Counted from the first letter of the stretch, positions 9,313 to 20,701 are shown. The stretch is DNA of 64,000 nucleotides from Desulfuromonadales bacterium (GCA_024636295.1 JAGXHI010000045.1:1-64000); one strand, 5' to 3'. The notes: generated by a model from the sequence alone, not told the origin. Numbers and translations are program-made.

Positions 9313-11268
9313 TCAGGGCCCGCGGAGAAAATCACGTGCCCTTCGGACATCGGCTTCTCCTCCAAGGAGCATCAGGGTGTCCCCCCGCTCCAGGACCAGA
9401 TCGGCCGGGGGACTGAAAATTGTGCGCTCCCGGCGAATGATTCCCACCACCATAGTACCCGTACGGGTGCGGAAGGCCAGGTCTGAAAGACTCTTGCCAA
9501 GACAGGGCGATCCCTCCGGAACAGCCAGAAAGTCAAGGCTTCCCCCCTCCAGGACCGAAAAGCCCCCGGCAGGGGTTTCTTTTTTCTTCAGCAGTCGATC
9601 GTAGTGCTCGGAGCGCAAGGCTGTGAGCAGCTGGATGATTCGGCCTTCTGCGATCTCGAAGCGACGAAGAAGCGAGGCCGAGAGATGGAGGCTGGCCTCC
9701 AATTCATCGGGAACGATTTCATCGGCGCCCAGGTTGCTGAGGTGGTCCAGTTCAAGCATGAAGCGGGTGCGTGCAAGAATATAAATATCCGGATTCATGT
9801 CTCTGGCTGTCTGAATGGCGCGGGCCAGAGCCGAGGGATCGTTGATGGCCAGCACCATCGCTCTCGCCTTGTCGATTCCCAGCTCCTTGAGGACCGTTGA
9901 TGAGGTGGCATCTCCGTACACGATAAATTCACCCGACCGGCGGGCATTTCGCACGGTCTCCCCATTCAGTTCTACATGAAGATAGGGAATATTCATTTCC
10001 CGCAACACCCTTCCCACTGTTTGCCCGGACAAGCCATATCCCGCGATGATTGCATGTCCCGTCAGATTTGCGGTTTTTTCCTCGACCTCCGGGGCGCCCT
10101 CTCCCAACCCTCCCCAGGAAGGAAATGCGGCCGCAACGGCGGGGGCATAGCGAACGAGAAGGGGAGTGACCACCATGCTGAGGGCGATGATGGCCAGAGT
10201 GATCTGGTAGGCTTCCTCGGGAATGAGGTCCAGCCCTTGAGCCTGACGCAGGAGCACGAAAGAAAATTCTCCCACCTGAAAAAGAAACAGACCGGTCAGA
10301 ACGGCGATACGCAGGGGATACCTTGAGAAAATAGCGGCGATTGCTCCCGAGAAGATCTTTGCTGCGCTCAGAAGAAGGAAAAGCCCGAGAAGCAGGGGCC
10401 AGTTTTCCGAGAGCATGTGAACGTTCACCAACATCCCGATGGAAATGAAGAAAAGGGCCAGGAATGTGTCCCGAAACGGGAGAATGTCTGAAAGCGCCTG
10501 ATGGGCGTAAGGAGATTCCGCAAGAGCCAGCCCTGCAAGAAAGGCCCCGAGTGCGAGTGAAAGTCCTGCAATAGAGGTGATCCAGGCGGTCGCAAGGACC
10601 ATGGCAAGAATGGACAGGCGGAAGAGTTCCGGGGATCGGGTGCGAAGAAGTCCCCTCAAAAGTGGTTGCATCAGGTATCGTGCGAAAAGAAAGAGCAGGC
10701 CCAGAAGAAGAACGCTCCTTACAATGTTTGTGGGTGAAAATTCCCCCGTCCTTCCCCCGAGAAAAGGAAGAGCAATGAGGAAGAAAACCACGCAGAGATC
10801 CTGAAACAGAAGAATGGCCAGGGAGGTACGTCCGTGTGCGGTATCCACCTCTCCTCGCTCCAGAAGCAGCTTCAGTACGATCGCTGTGGATGAGACGCAA
10901 AGGGCCATGGCCAGAGATCCCGCCGCTCCAGCGGGAAGTCCCATCCAGAGGGTCGCGGCAAAGACGAGTATCCCTGTGATCAGGACTTGCGTGCCACCTC
11001 CGACCAGCATCAGTTTCCTGAGCCGCAGCAGGCGAGTGAAGGAGAATTCCAGGCCGATAGTGAACAGAAGGAGGATGACTCCGATTTCTGCCATGGCCTC
11101 CACCTCGTGGACCGCTTTGATCAGGTGAAGGCCATAGGGACCGGCTATGATCCCGGTGATCAGGTATCCGACGATGGGAGAGAGGCGCAGGCGGGTGAAC
11201 AGGTAGCCTCCTCCCAGTGCGAGGGTGAGCAGGACAAGAATATCCCGGAGAAAGCTGAGATCGGGCAT
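9313..11268 (-). CDS. CPA2-family monovalent cation:proton antiporter with C-terminal TrkA-N/TrkA-C (KefB/KefC-like)
   Basis: Multi-TM Na/H exchanger region (ALGAFLAGLALAESPYAHQ) followed by HAIIAGYGLSGQTVGRVL Rossmann domain. Confidence 0.92.
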   Translation of the reverse strand: MPDLSFLRDILVLLTLALGGGYLFTRLRLSPIVGYLITGIIAGPYGLHLIKAVHEVEAMAEIGVILLLFTIGLEFSFTRLLRLRKLMLVGGGTQVLITGILVFAATLWMGLPAGAAGSLAMALCVSSTAIVLKLLLERGEVDTAHGRTSLAILLFQDLCVVFFLIALPFLGGRTGEFSPTNIVRSVLLLGLLFLFARYLMQPLLRGLLRTRSPELFRLSILAMVLATAWITSIAGLSLALGAFLAGLALAESPYAHQALSDILPFRDTFLALFFISIGMLVNVHMLSENWPLLLGLFLLLSAAKIFSGAIAAIFSRYPLRIAVLTGLFLFQVGEFSFVLLRQAQGLDLIPEEAYQITLAIIALSMVVTPLLVRYAPAVAAAFPSWGGLGEGAPEVEEKTANLTGHAIIAGYGLSGQTVGRVLREMNIPYLHVELNGETVRNARRSGEFIVYGDATSSTVLKELGIDKARAMVLAINDPSALARAIQTARDMNPDIYILARTRFMLELDHLSNLGADEIVPDELEASLHLSASLLRRFEIAEGRIIQLLTALRSEHYDRLLKKKETPAGGFSVLEGGSLDFLAVPEGSPCLGKSLSDLAFRTRTGTMVVGIIRRERTIFSPPADLVLERGDTLMLLGGEADVRRARDFLRGP

Positions 11269-11397
11269 GGAGTTTTCCGGTCGGGTTGCGGGATTTGAAG
11301 AATTTTAAGGCAAGGCTCGATCACGACGCCAGGCCGGAGGATGTCAACGCCATTAAATCATAGCAGAGGTCGAGGGCTGGACAATCATTTCCATAAT

Positions 11398-12750
11398 TCA
11401 GGTATCCCCTCCGGAGGGTGGAGTCTCCTCTTTAGGGACTTCCTCATTTTCAGTTTTGCGGCGGCGCCAGTAATTCAGGCGCTCTGAAATCAGTTTTTCG
11501 TATCCACGGTTCGTAGGCAGGTAAAAACGACGTCCGCGAAGTTTCTCGGGCAGATATTCCTGGGGCGCGAATCCCCCTTCATAATCATGGGCGTAGCGAT
11601 AGTCTTTCCCGTAATCGAGATCCTTCATCAGATGTGTGGGGGCGTTCCGGATATGAAGCGGCACCGGCAAAGCTCCATTTCGGCGGACTTCGGAAAGGGC
11701 TTTTTCGATTCCCCTGTAGGAGGCGTTGCTCTTGGGCGCGGTGGCCAGGTAAGTTGCAGCCTGTGCGAGATTGATCCGCGCCTCGGGCATGCCAACGAAA
11801 TGAACCGCCTGCTGGACGGCCACCGCCACCTGGAGAGCACGCGGATCGGCATTTCCCACGTCTTCCGATGCGAAAACAATCATCCGGCGGACGATGAACA
11901 GGGGGTCTTCCCCGGCCTCGATCATTCGTGCCATCCAATACAGGGCCCCGTCCGGATCGGAGCCGCGCAGGCTCTTGATGAAGGCCGAAATGACATTATA
12001 ATGCTCCTCGGCGCCCTTATCGTAAAGCAAAGCCTTTTTCTGCAGGGCTTCCCGGGCTGTTTCAAGAGTGATCGTTCCCTCGGAGGCCGTGGCTGCGGCG
12101 ACTTCCAGGGCATTGAGGGCGATGCGGGCATCTCCGTCGGCGTATTCGGCAAGGAAATCAAGAGCCTGCTCCTCGGCTCGCAGCCGGCGGTTTCCCAATC
12201 CCCGTGGATCCGCCATCGATCGCCGGAGAAGAATGCCGATTTCCTCCGGCTCCAGGCGGTGGAGAACGAGAACCCGGGAGCGGGAGAGCAGGGCCGAATT
12301 CACCTCGAAAGAAGGGTTTTCAGTGGTTGCTCCGATCAGAATGACGTCTCCAGACTCGACGTAGGGAAGAAAAGCATCCTGCTGCGCCTTATTGAAGCGG
12401 TGGATTTCGTCTACAAAGAGAAGAGTCCTGCGCCCGTGGAAGGCCCTGTCCTCCCGGGCCCTGGAGACGATCTCCCGGATTTCTTTAATGCCTTGCAGAA
12501 CGGCGGAGAAGAAGACGAACTGGCTGCGCGTGGAGTTGGCGATGACCCGGGCCAGGGATGTTTTTCCCGTACCCGGCGGGCCCCAGAAAATCAGTGAAGT
12601 CAACTGGTCCGATTCGATCAGGCGCCTCAGTGCTTTGTCTTTATCCAGGAGATGATGCTGCCCCACCACCTCGTCCAGGGTGCGTGGTCGCATCCGTTCC
12701 GCCAGGGGGGTTGTTTCCTCCCGGCCGGTATTCTGTTCGAAAAGTTCCAT
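11398..12750 (-). CDS. rarA: Replication-associated recombination protein A (AAA+ ATPase)
   Basis: PLAERMRPRTLDEVVGQHHLL, WGPPGTGKTSLA, FVDEIHRFNKAQQDAFLPYVE. Start trimmed to the ATG at 12750 from homology pattern. Confidence 0.92.
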   Translation of the reverse strand: MELFEQNTGREETTPLAERMRPRTLDEVVGQHHLLDKDKALRRLIESDQLTSLIFWGPPGTGKTSLARVIANSTRSQFVFFSAVLQGIKEIREIVSRAREDRAFHGRRTLLFVDEIHRFNKAQQDAFLPYVESGDVILIGATTENPSFEVNSALLSRSRVLVLHRLEPEEIGILLRRSMADPRGLGNRRLRAEEQALDFLAEYADGDARIALNALEVAAATASEGTITLETAREALQKKALLYDKGAEEHYNVISAFIKSLRGSDPDGALYWMARMIEAGEDPLFIVRRMIVFASEDVGNADPRALQVAVAVQQAVHFVGMPEARINLAQAATYLATAPKSNASYRGIEKALSEVRRNGALPVPLHIRNAPTHLMKDLDYGKDYRYAHDYEGGFAPQEYLPEKLRGRRFYLPTNRGYEKLISERLNYWRRRKTENEEVPKEETPPSGGDT

Positions 12751-12907
12751 CACCAGATTTCTGTCAAGGCTGTAAAGGGAGACAGGTTCGACTTTAGCAC
12801 AGGGGAAAGCCGCCCACAAGCGCGGGATGGCAGCGATACCAGCGAATGCGGATGGACTTCGATTGCTCCTTGTGCTACATTTCAGCTCACGGCACAGGGA
12901 GAATTTC

Positions 12908-13762
12908 ATGAAAAAAGTAGGAATTTACGCCAAGCGGAACCACCCTGATGCAGTAAGGGTCGCTCGTGACATTATCGAATGGCTCCGGACAAGAAACATA
13001 GAGGTTTTTCCTGAAAATAACCTCGCCGTTGAATTGGGAGATATAGAGGGATACCCCGGCGGCTCTATTCCCGCCATGGTTCATCTGATCATCGTCCTCG
13101 GCGGCGACGGGACTCTGATTTCCGTAGCGAGGGAAGTCGGGGATATGCACACTCCGATTCTCGGCGTCAACCTGGGAAGTCTTGGGTTTCTGACGGAAAT
13201 CACCCTCCAGGAACTCTATCCGACTCTGGAGGAAGTGATCAGGGGAAACTTCAATGTCACCTCACGGTTGATGCTTCAGGGCATAGTTCGGCGTGATGGA
13301 AAGGAGGTCGGCCGTTATCGGGTTCTCAACGATATCGTGATCAACAAGGGCGCACTTGCCCGAATGATCGATATGGAGGCCTGGGTCGACGAAATCTATC
13401 TCACCACCTTCAAGGCCGATGGCCTGATCATCTCCACACCCACCGGCTCCACGGCCTATAATCTGGCGGCGGGAGGGCCGATCATTTTCCCCGGGCAGCA
13501 TTGTCTGGTCATTTCCCCTATCTGTCCGCACATGCTGACCAATCGGCCCATTATCGTGTCGGATGAATCCCTGATAAAAATCGAAGTCAAGTTCCAGGAT
13601 GAGGACGTGGTCATCACCGCCGACGGACAGGTCGGCATGCCTCTGCAGGGTGGGGATATCGTTGAAATTCGCAAATCCCAGGCCTACACCCTGCTGGTCA
13701 AAAGCCCCTCGAAGGATTATTTTCAGGTGCTTCGCACCAAACTCCATTGGGGTGAAAGGTAG
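12908..13762 (+). CDS. nadK: NAD kinase
   Basis: VLGGDGTLISVAR, LGVNLGSLGFLTE, STPTGSTAYNLAAGGPI. Confidence 0.95.
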   Translation: MKKVGIYAKRNHPDAVRVARDIIEWLRTRNIEVFPENNLAVELGDIEGYPGGSIPAMVHLIIVLGGDGTLISVAREVGDMHTPILGVNLGSLGFLTEITLQELYPTLEEVIRGNFNVTSRLMLQGIVRRDGKEVGRYRVLNDIVINKGALARMIDMEAWVDEIYLTTFKADGLIISTPTGSTAYNLAAGGPIIFPGQHCLVISPICPHMLTNRPIIVSDESLIKIEVKFQDEDVVITADGQVGMPLQGGDIVEIRKSQAYTLLVKSPSKDYFQVLRTKLHWGER

Positions 13763-13823
13763 GAACGGCACGAGGGCCAAGGTTCAGCTTAAAACCCAGC
13801 ACTAAAACTTGAAACTGTCTTTT

Positions 13824-15548
13824 ATGCTTACCGATCTCATCATACGCAATTTCGCGATTATCGACAGGGTCCACGTCCGATTCGGCGCAGGCTTCAACGT
13901 CCTTACGGGGGAGACGGGCGCCGGAAAATCGATTATTATCGATGCGGTGGGCCTGCTGCTGGGAGACCGTGCCCGGCCCGATCTGATCCGGGCGGGTGAA
14001 GACGAGGCGGTGGTCGAGGGGATGTTCGATATTTCCCGAAGTCCAGGCTTGTGCCGCGAATTATCCGAAAGCGGATTTGATTCGGGGACGGAGCTCGTTG
14101 TCAGAAGACTCGTGGCGCGCAATGGGAAAAACCGGGTTTACGTCAATGGCTCGCTGGCAACCCTGGGACAGTTGCAGGAGATTACCGCAGGCTTGATGAT
14201 CATTTATGGTCAGCACGAACAACAGAGTCTGCAAAAGATCGAAACGCATCTCGACCTGCTCGACAGGATCGCAGGCGCCGAAGGGGAATTTCATTCCTAC
14301 TGTCAGGCCTTCGCCCGGATCGCTGAGTTGAAGGATAGGCTTTTCAGCCTGGATGAGGCCGAACGTGATCGCCAGCGCCGCCTGGACATGCTTCTTTTCC
14401 AGAGCCGGGAGATCTCTGAAGCGGCTGTTACCCCCAAAGAAGAGGAAGAGCTGATTTCCGAGCGGCTGCTGCTGCAGAATGCCGAACGACTTGCTGCGGC
14501 GACCCGGGGCGGGTATGACCTTCTCTATGGTGAGGAAGGAGCTGTGGTCGAGCGCCTGGATGAGGCCGCAGCAGCTCTGGAGGCGCTTTCCGGAATCGAT
14601 GCCGATCTCGATGAAATGGCGAAGACGGTACGGTCCTCCCAGTATGCCCTGGAGGATATCGCGGCCAACCTTCGGAATTATGCCGGAAAAATCGATTTCG
14701 AGCCCGGCCGTCAGAATGCGGTGGAGGAAAGGCTGGCGCGGATATCGTCCCTGAAGAAAAAATACGCGCCGACAGTCGAGGAAATTCTTGTCTTCAAGGA
14801 GAGGATCGACAGAGAGATCGAGGAGCTTTCAGATCTTGAGGCGAGCCGGGAGACGCTGCAGGGGAAGCTTGCCGCGGCAGAAAAGGAGCTGAGGGAGTTG
14901 GGAGAGGCTCTTTCCATGAGTCGACGGGACTCCGCGCATCTTCTTTCAAAAGCTGTGGAGAAGGAGCTTCGGGACCTTGTGATGGAAAAAGCGCGTTTTG
15001 AAGTCCGCATCTCTCCCCTTTCCCAACCTGGTCCGAGGGGTCTTGAAACGATCGAATTCTATCTGTCTCCCAATCCTGGAGAGGGTTTCAAGCAGCTCGC
15101 CCGGGTTGCCTCCGGCGGAGAGCTGTCCCGGATCATGCTGGCACTCAAAAGGGCGGTGCCGCAGGGGGATGGAACGGCAACCCTCATCTTCGACGAAGTG
15201 GACGCCGGAATCGGGGGTGTGGCGGCATCCGCGGTTGGCGAGAAGCTCCATGGTCTCGCAGGAGGATTTCAGGTGCTGTGCGTGACCCACCTTCCCCAGG
15301 TGGCGGCCTTCGCCGATTCTCATTATCGCGTAGAAAAGCGTGAAGCGGATGGTCGGACCCTGACCGATCTGATTCCGCTGAATGGCGAGGAACGGATCGG
15401 TGAAATGGCACGAATGCTTGGCGGCGCACAAGTGACCGAGCGCACTTGGGAGCACGCCCGTGAAATGATCTCAAGGACCACATCCCGGAGTCGGTCCGAG
15501 TCCCACGGGAGCATCCTTGCAGCCGGGGCCGGGAAAGGGTCGACATGA
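13824..15548 (+). CDS. recN: DNA repair protein RecN
   Basis: FGAGFNVLTGETGAGKSIIIDAVGLLLGDR, ASGGELSRIMLALK, DEVDAGIGG. Confidence 0.95.
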   Translation: MLTDLIIRNFAIIDRVHVRFGAGFNVLTGETGAGKSIIIDAVGLLLGDRARPDLIRAGEDEAVVEGMFDISRSPGLCRELSESGFDSGTELVVRRLVARNGKNRVYVNGSLATLGQLQEITAGLMIIYGQHEQQSLQKIETHLDLLDRIAGAEGEFHSYCQAFARIAELKDRLFSLDEAERDRQRRLDMLLFQSREISEAAVTPKEEEELISERLLLQNAERLAAATRGGYDLLYGEEGAVVERLDEAAAALEALSGIDADLDEMAKTVRSSQYALEDIAANLRNYAGKIDFEPGRQNAVEERLARISSLKKKYAPTVEEILVFKERIDREIEELSDLEASRETLQGKLAAAEKELRELGEALSMSRRDSAHLLSKAVEKELRDLVMEKARFEVRISPLSQPGPRGLETIEFYLSPNPGEGFKQLARVASGGELSRIMLALKRAVPQGDGTATLIFDEVDAGIGGVAASAVGEKLHGLAGGFQVLCVTHLPQVAAFADSHYRVEKREADGRTLTDLIPLNGEERIGEMARMLGGAQVTERTWEHAREMISRTTSRSRSESHGSILAAGAGKGST

Positions 15549-15994
15549 TACGAAAAGCGCGAATTGCAGACGCAAAAATCATCCATCGGCTCCTGATCGG
15601 GTACGCCCGGGAGGGTCTGATGCTTTCCCGATCTCTTCCCGAAATTTACGAGACGATACGGGATTTTTACATCTTCGAGGAGAATGAAGAGGTCTTGGGT
15701 ACGGTCTGCCTGCACATATGCTGGGACAATCTTGCGGAGGTCCGCTCCCTGGCCGTGGAAAAGGGGCATGAAGGGAGGGGTATCGGCCGCTCGCTGGTGA
15801 AATCCTGCCTTGAAGAAGCGCGGCAGTTAGGGCTTACAAGGGTGTTCGCCCTGACCTACCGGGCCGACTTTTTCTTCAGGCTTGGATTCAGGATGATTGA
15901 AAAATCGGAGCTGCCTCAAAAAATATGGGGAGACTGTATGAAATGCGCCAAATTTCCCGAGTGCGACGAAACAGCCGTGAGCATTGATTTGTAA
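15545..15994 (+). CDS. argA: GNAT-family N-acetyltransferase (short ArgA-like N-acetylglutamate synthase)
   Basis: GNAT core VRSLAVEKGHEGRGIGRSLVKSCLEEARQLG; LGFRMIEKSELPQKIWGDCMKCAKFPECDE as in short ArgA-type enzymes; 4-nt overlap with recN. Confidence 0.75.
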   Translation: MIRKARIADAKIIHRLLIGYAREGLMLSRSLPEIYETIRDFYIFEENEEVLGTVCLHICWDNLAEVRSLAVEKGHEGRGIGRSLVKSCLEEARQLGLTRVFALTYRADFFFRLGFRMIEKSELPQKIWGDCMKCAKFPECDETAVSIDL

Positions 15995-16157
15995 CTGGCG
16001 CATCTTTTGCTATAGCTATAGGGAGTGGGTGAAGACCGGGCGGAACTGAAAAATCCTTGACAGAAATGCCCAGCTTCTCTTATTAATGAGATTGTCTGCA
16101 ATATTGAATTGTATTGAATTGTAATTGAACCTCTGGCTGATCGTCAAGGAGGGCAGT

Positions 16158-17027
16158 TTGTCTCCACGGAAGTACACCCTTCTCATCATCCCCGAAGGAT
16201 CGCACCGGGTACGCCGCTTCAGCATCAAACGGGGAATTATTCAATCCGCTCTGGGTGGGGTGGTTATCTGTGTCCTTGCGCTTTCCCTTCTGATATTTGA
16301 CTATTCCCGCATTCATTTCGACCGAAGCGAACTTCGTCGACTACAGGCGGAAAATCTTCGCCAGCGCAATGAAATCCAGACCCTTGCCGCCGACCTCCAG
16401 AATCTGCGCAAGGAAATGGTGATCCTGACCCAGAACGACGCCAAGGTTCGGGTACTGGCAAATTTAGCCAAACCCAAGTCCGACGGCACGGCTGGAATGG
16501 GTGGCCCTCCGGAGGAGGAAACAGTCGCCGAATTTTCCGAATTGCAGCGCCAGATCGACCAGCTCCGCAGAACTATCGATCTGAGGAGGGAAAGCCAGGA
16601 GGAAATCCGTGGTTTTCTCAACGACCAGCGGTCGATGATGGCCGCCAAGCCGGAAGGGGTGCCCGTCAAGGGATGGATGACTTCAAAGTTCGGGATGCGC
16701 AAATCCCCCTTCACCGGAAAGCGTAAGATGCATGAAGGGGTTGATATCGCCGCTCGGACAGGAACTCCGATTCATGCAAGTGCGGACGGAATCGTCAGTC
16801 AGGCCCGTACCGCTCCCGGATACGGAAAACTGGTGGTGATCGATCATGGTTACGGGTACAAAACCTATTACGCCCACAATTCCAAAATCCACGTCAAGGT
16901 CGGTCAGCGGGTGAAGCGGGGGGATCAGATTTCCGCAGTAGGAAATACCGGCAGTTCCACCGGTTCACACCTCCACTATGAGGTGCGACTGAACGGTGTG
17001 CCCGTCAATCCCAACAAATATTTCTGA
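16158..17027 (+). CDS. M23-family metallopeptidase (LytM-type)
   Basis: HEGVDIAARTGTPIHASADG, YGKLVVIDHGYGYKTYYAHNS, GSSTGSHLHYEV. TTG at 16158 preceded by AAGGAGGGCAG is preferred over the ATG at 16125. Confidence 0.85.
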   Translation: MSPRKYTLLIIPEGSHRVRRFSIKRGIIQSALGGVVICVLALSLLIFDYSRIHFDRSELRRLQAENLRQRNEIQTLAADLQNLRKEMVILTQNDAKVRVLANLAKPKSDGTAGMGGPPEEETVAEFSELQRQIDQLRRTIDLRRESQEEIRGFLNDQRSMMAAKPEGVPVKGWMTSKFGMRKSPFTGKRKMHEGVDIAARTGTPIHASADGIVSQARTAPGYGKLVVIDHGYGYKTYYAHNSKIHVKVGQRVKRGDQISAVGNTGSSTGSHLHYEVRLNGVPVNPNKYF

Positions 17028-17066
17028 TTTTTCAAAATGCCTCATGCGATGTCGTTGCCACACCTG

Positions 17067-17098
17067 AAAAGGGGGCAGGTGATCTCCTGCCTCTTTTG
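17067..17098. terminator. Bidirectional terminator between convergent genes
   Basis: AAAAGGGGGCAGG-tgatct-CCTGCCTCTTTT. Confidence 0.75.
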
Positions 17099-17109
17099 CT
17101 TAAGTCGCG

Positions 17110-17571
17110 CTAGATATTTTTCAGCTCCTGGATTCGCCTGATTCTGTCTTCAATACTCAAGTCGGACCCGCCTTTCCATTCCATAATCTGAAGAACAACA
17201 CCGTTGGTTTCTTTCGGACGTAAAACAACTTCCCTTCGGTTTGAAAATTCATCCATTAATGGGATTTCAAACCCTTGAAATTCCGCGGAATTGATGAATT
17301 CATCGAGATTATCCACTTCGAGCCCGAGGTGATGAATGCCTTCTCCGCGTTTCTCTATAAACTTGCTGACGAACCCTTCCTTTTCAACAGATTGAATAAG
17401 ACTCAGTATATTTTCTCCGATCTGCACATAGGAAATTTTTACCGTACCGGCTTTCTCAACGAGAATCGTTGTTCTGATATGATGGGCATTGAGGAGTTTC
17501 ACAAAGATTTCCGTAGCCTGGTTTACATCCTTTACTGCAATTGCCAGGTGGTCGATTCTTTTAACGTGCAT
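17110..17571 (-). CDS. mce: Methylmalonyl-CoA epimerase (VOC family)
   Basis: VKRIDHLAIAVKDVNQA, GEGIHHLGLEVDNLDEF, GVVLQIMEWK. Confidence 0.85.
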   Translation of the reverse strand: MHVKRIDHLAIAVKDVNQATEIFVKLLNAHHIRTTILVEKAGTVKISYVQIGENILSLIQSVEKEGFVSKFIEKRGEGIHHLGLEVDNLDEFINSAEFQGFEIPLMDEFSNRREVVLRPKETNGVVLQIMEWKGGSDLSIEDRIRRIQELKNI

Positions 17572-17969
17572 GTTTCCTCCTGTTTTTTTCGGGGGAAAAT
17601 ACCTTTGGCGGGAGCCAGCATGCCAGGGACTACATTATGGCTGCCGAATGAAGTTGTCAACGAATAAGGATGGTGTAATTAGCATTACCCAATTTTTGGA
17701 ATATTTCCAGATTTCGCAGACAGGGCAACTCCTCTGAGCCGTCACATTGATGGCTGTCGCTCAGGCTTTCAAAAACGCCTGACACAAGGGCAACTGAAAG
17801 AGACATTTAAAACAGTTTCAGATAGGGATCCCGCTCTTTCGTGGATCCCCTTTTTGCGCAGCTCCCTGATCCACTCTTGTGGGAGCTCCTGCGGTGTGCT
17901 AGAATTCCGTGCTAGTTTTCGGCGGTTACCCTCCCTTGAAATCTCCCAAAATCTCCGATGGAGAACTGA

Positions 17970-20660
17970 ATGATACAAGCACTTGTGAAAAAAGTTATTG
18001 GAAGCAAAAACGAGCGTGAACTCAAGCGCATGCAGCCCCTGGTGGATCATATAAACTCTCTCGAATCCGATTTCGAGTCGCTGACTGATGCGGAACTCTC
18101 CGGAAAGACGGCGGAGTTCCGGCAACGCATGGAAAAGGGTGAAACCCTCGATGACCTGTTGCCCGAAGCCTTCGCCGTGGTAAGGGAAGCCGGCAAGCGG
18201 GTTCTGGAGATGAGGCATTTCGACGTGCAGTTGATCGGAGGCATGGTGCTTCACTCCGGCAAGATCGCCGAGATGAAAACCGGTGAGGGGAAAACCCTCG
18301 TGGCGACGCTACCGTGCTACCTGAACGCCCTTGCAGGAAAGGGCGTCCATGTGATTACCGTCAATGATTATCTTGCGCGGCGTGACTCCGAGTGGATGGG
18401 CCGGATTCATAAATTCCTGGGCCTCTCAGTCGGTTGCATCGTTCACGGTCTGACCGAACTGCAGCGCAAGGAAGCCTACGTTTGCGATATCACCTATGGT
18501 ACGAATAACGAATTCGGCTTCGATTACCTTCGGGACAACATGAAGTTTTCCCTGGAGGATTACGTTCAGCGGACACATCGTTTCGCCATCGTGGACGAGG
18601 TCGATTCCATTCTCATCGATGAAGCCAGGACCCCCCTGATCATTTCGGGTCCCAGCGAAGCATCCAGCGAGCTCTATTATGAAGTGAATCGGATTATCCC
18701 CATGCTGAAAAAAGGGGAGGTGATTGAGAACCGGGACGGCAAGCTCGGCCAGACGACGAAGGAATATACCGGTGATTACACAGTGGATGAGAAGGCGAGG
18801 TCCGCCGCTCTCACCGAGGATGGCGTCGCCAAGGTGGAGAGGCTCCTGGGTATCGAGAATCTGTATGATCCCCGCAATATCGAGCGCCTCCATCACGTGA
18901 ATCAGGCTCTTAAGGCTCATGCCCTCTTCCGCAGGGATGTAGATTACGTCGTCAAGGAAGGCGAGGTCCTCATTGTCGATGAATTCACTGGTCGTCTCAT
19001 GCCTGGCCGCCGCTGGAGCGACGGTCTGCACCAGGCGGTAGAGGCGAAAGAAGGTGTCAAGATCGAAAGTGAAAACCAGACCCTGGCCACCATCACTTTC
19101 CAGAATTACTTCCGCATGTATGAAAAGCTGGCGGGGATGACGGGAACCGCCGATACCGAGGCCGCCGAATTTCACGAAATCTACAAACTCGACGTCATGG
19201 TGATGCCGACAAACCAGCCCATGATCCGGCAGGACAATTCCGATGTCATCTACAAGACGGAAAAGGAGAAGTTCCAGGCTGTTATCGAGGATATCGTGGA
19301 AAGCTACGAGAAGGGACAGCCAACGCTGGTGGGAACCATTTCCATCGAGAAATCGGAAGTTCTGGCCGAGATGCTCAAAAAGCGCGGCATTCCGCATAAC
19401 GTTCTGAACGCCAAGCATCACGAGAAAGAGGCTGAGATCGTTGCCCAGGCTGGGCGCAAGGGCGCGGTGACAATTGCCACGAATATGGCTGGCCGCGGCA
19501 CCGACATTATTCTGGGAGGCAACCCGGAGATGCTCGCAAGGCGGGAGTCGGCTGTCGCCGAGGACCCGGAAGCGGCTTATGGCCTTGCGCTGGAAAAATA
19601 CCGCCGAGTCTGCGCGGAGGAGAAGGGGGCGGTGCTTCAGGCGGGCGGTCTTTATATCATCGGGACGGAACGACATGAGTCCCGGCGGATCGACAATCAG
19701 CTTCGGGGCCGTTCGGGGCGCCAGGGCGATCCGGGGAAAAGCCGCTTCTATCTCAGTCTCGAAGACGACCTGCTTCGCATTTTCGGTTCCCATCGTGTAG
19801 CTTTCGTCATGGACAAGCTCAAGATACCCGAGAATGAGCCGATCGAACACGGGATGATTTCCAAGGCGATAGAAAACGCTCAGAAAAAGGTGGAGGGGCA
19901 CAATTTCGATATTCGAAAGCATCTCATCGAATACGATGACGTGATGAACCGCCAGCGGGAAGTTATCTATACCCAGCGCAGGGAGGTGCTTGCCGGTGAA
20001 AATATCCGCGAAATGATCGTTGGAATTCTCGAGGAGACGGTGGAAGACATGATAGCCACCTTCTGCCCGGAGAAGACTCCCTCCTCCGAATGGACCTGGG
20101 ACAGTCTGCTGGAAGATTTCCGCACCATGTTCCACTTTGAACCGGATATCTCCAGGTTCCGCACCGACAATGCGTCCCGGGAAGAGCTGGAAAGCTCTTT
20201 GAAAGAGCAGGTCATGGGCCGGTTCTCGGAACGGGAGGAGGAGTTCACTCCTCCGGTCATGGCTCATCTCATGAAAGTCCTTCTGCTGCAGACTGTCGAC
20301 AGCCAGTGGAAAGATCACCTGTTGTCCATAGATCATCTCAAGGAAGGGATCGGTCTGCGGGGTTACGGTCAGCGTAATCCCAAACAGGAATATAAACGAG
20401 AAGCCTACAACCTCTTCATGGAAATGATGGGACGCATCCGTCATGAGGTGGTTCAGAAACTTTTCCGTGTTCAACTCGCCCAGCAAGAGGACGTGAACCA
20501 GATGGAGGCGGAGCAGCGCAAGCGTAAGCTGACCCTGAACCGTGTCGGGGGCGGAGAGCAGGAGAAGAAGCCGGTAACCCGGGAAGAGGAAAAGGTCGGA
20601 AGAAACGATGCCTGCCCCTGCGGGAGCGGAAAAAAATACAAGAAATGCTGTGGCCGATAA
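17970..20660 (+). CDS. secA: Preprotein translocase subunit SecA
   Basis: [36 protein letters not shown]-terminal [14 protein letters not shown] zinc motif. Confidence 0.98.
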   Translation: MIQALVKKVIGSKNERELKRMQPLVDHINSLESDFESLTDAELSGKTAEFRQRMEKGETLDDLLPEAFAVVREAGKRVLEMRHFDVQLIGGMVLHSGKIAEMKTGEGKTLVATLPCYLNALAGKGVHVITVNDYLARRDSEWMGRIHKFLGLSVGCIVHGLTELQRKEAYVCDITYGTNNEFGFDYLRDNMKFSLEDYVQRTHRFAIVDEVDSILIDEARTPLIISGPSEASSELYYEVNRIIPMLKKGEVIENRDGKLGQTTKEYTGDYTVDEKARSAALTEDGVAKVERLLGIENLYDPRNIERLHHVNQALKAHALFRRDVDYVVKEGEVLIVDEFTGRLMPGRRWSDGLHQAVEAKEGVKIESENQTLATITFQNYFRMYEKLAGMTGTADTEAAEFHEIYKLDVMVMPTNQPMIRQDNSDVIYKTEKEKFQAVIEDIVESYEKGQPTLVGTISIEKSEVLAEMLKKRGIPHNVLNAKHHEKEAEIVAQAGRKGAVTIATNMAGRGTDIILGGNPEMLARRESAVAEDPEAAYGLALEKYRRVCAEEKGAVLQAGGLYIIGTERHESRRIDNQLRGRSGRQGDPGKSRFYLSLEDDLLRIFGSHRVAFVMDKLKIPENEPIEHGMISKAIENAQKKVEGHNFDIRKHLIEYDDVMNRQREVIYTQRREVLAGENIREMIVGILEETVEDMIATFCPEKTPSSEWTWDSLLEDFRTMFHFEPDISRFRTDNASREELESSLKEQVMGRFSEREEEFTPPVMAHLMKVLLLQTVDSQWKDHLLSIDHLKEGIGLRGYGQRNPKQEYKREAYNLFMEMMGRIRHEVVQKLFRVQLAQQEDVNQMEAEQRKRKLTLNRVGGGEQEKKPVTREEEKVGRNDACPCGSGKKYKKCCGR

Positions 20661-20701
20661 CATTCTGAAACGTGACATCATTCTGACAGGGAATCTCCCC
20701 C

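Noticed and set aside
18426-20681. 751-aa minus-strand ORF opposite secA
   Set aside because: Complementary shadow of the secA reading frame in GC-rich DNA; no recognisable domain, and secA motifs are unequivocal.
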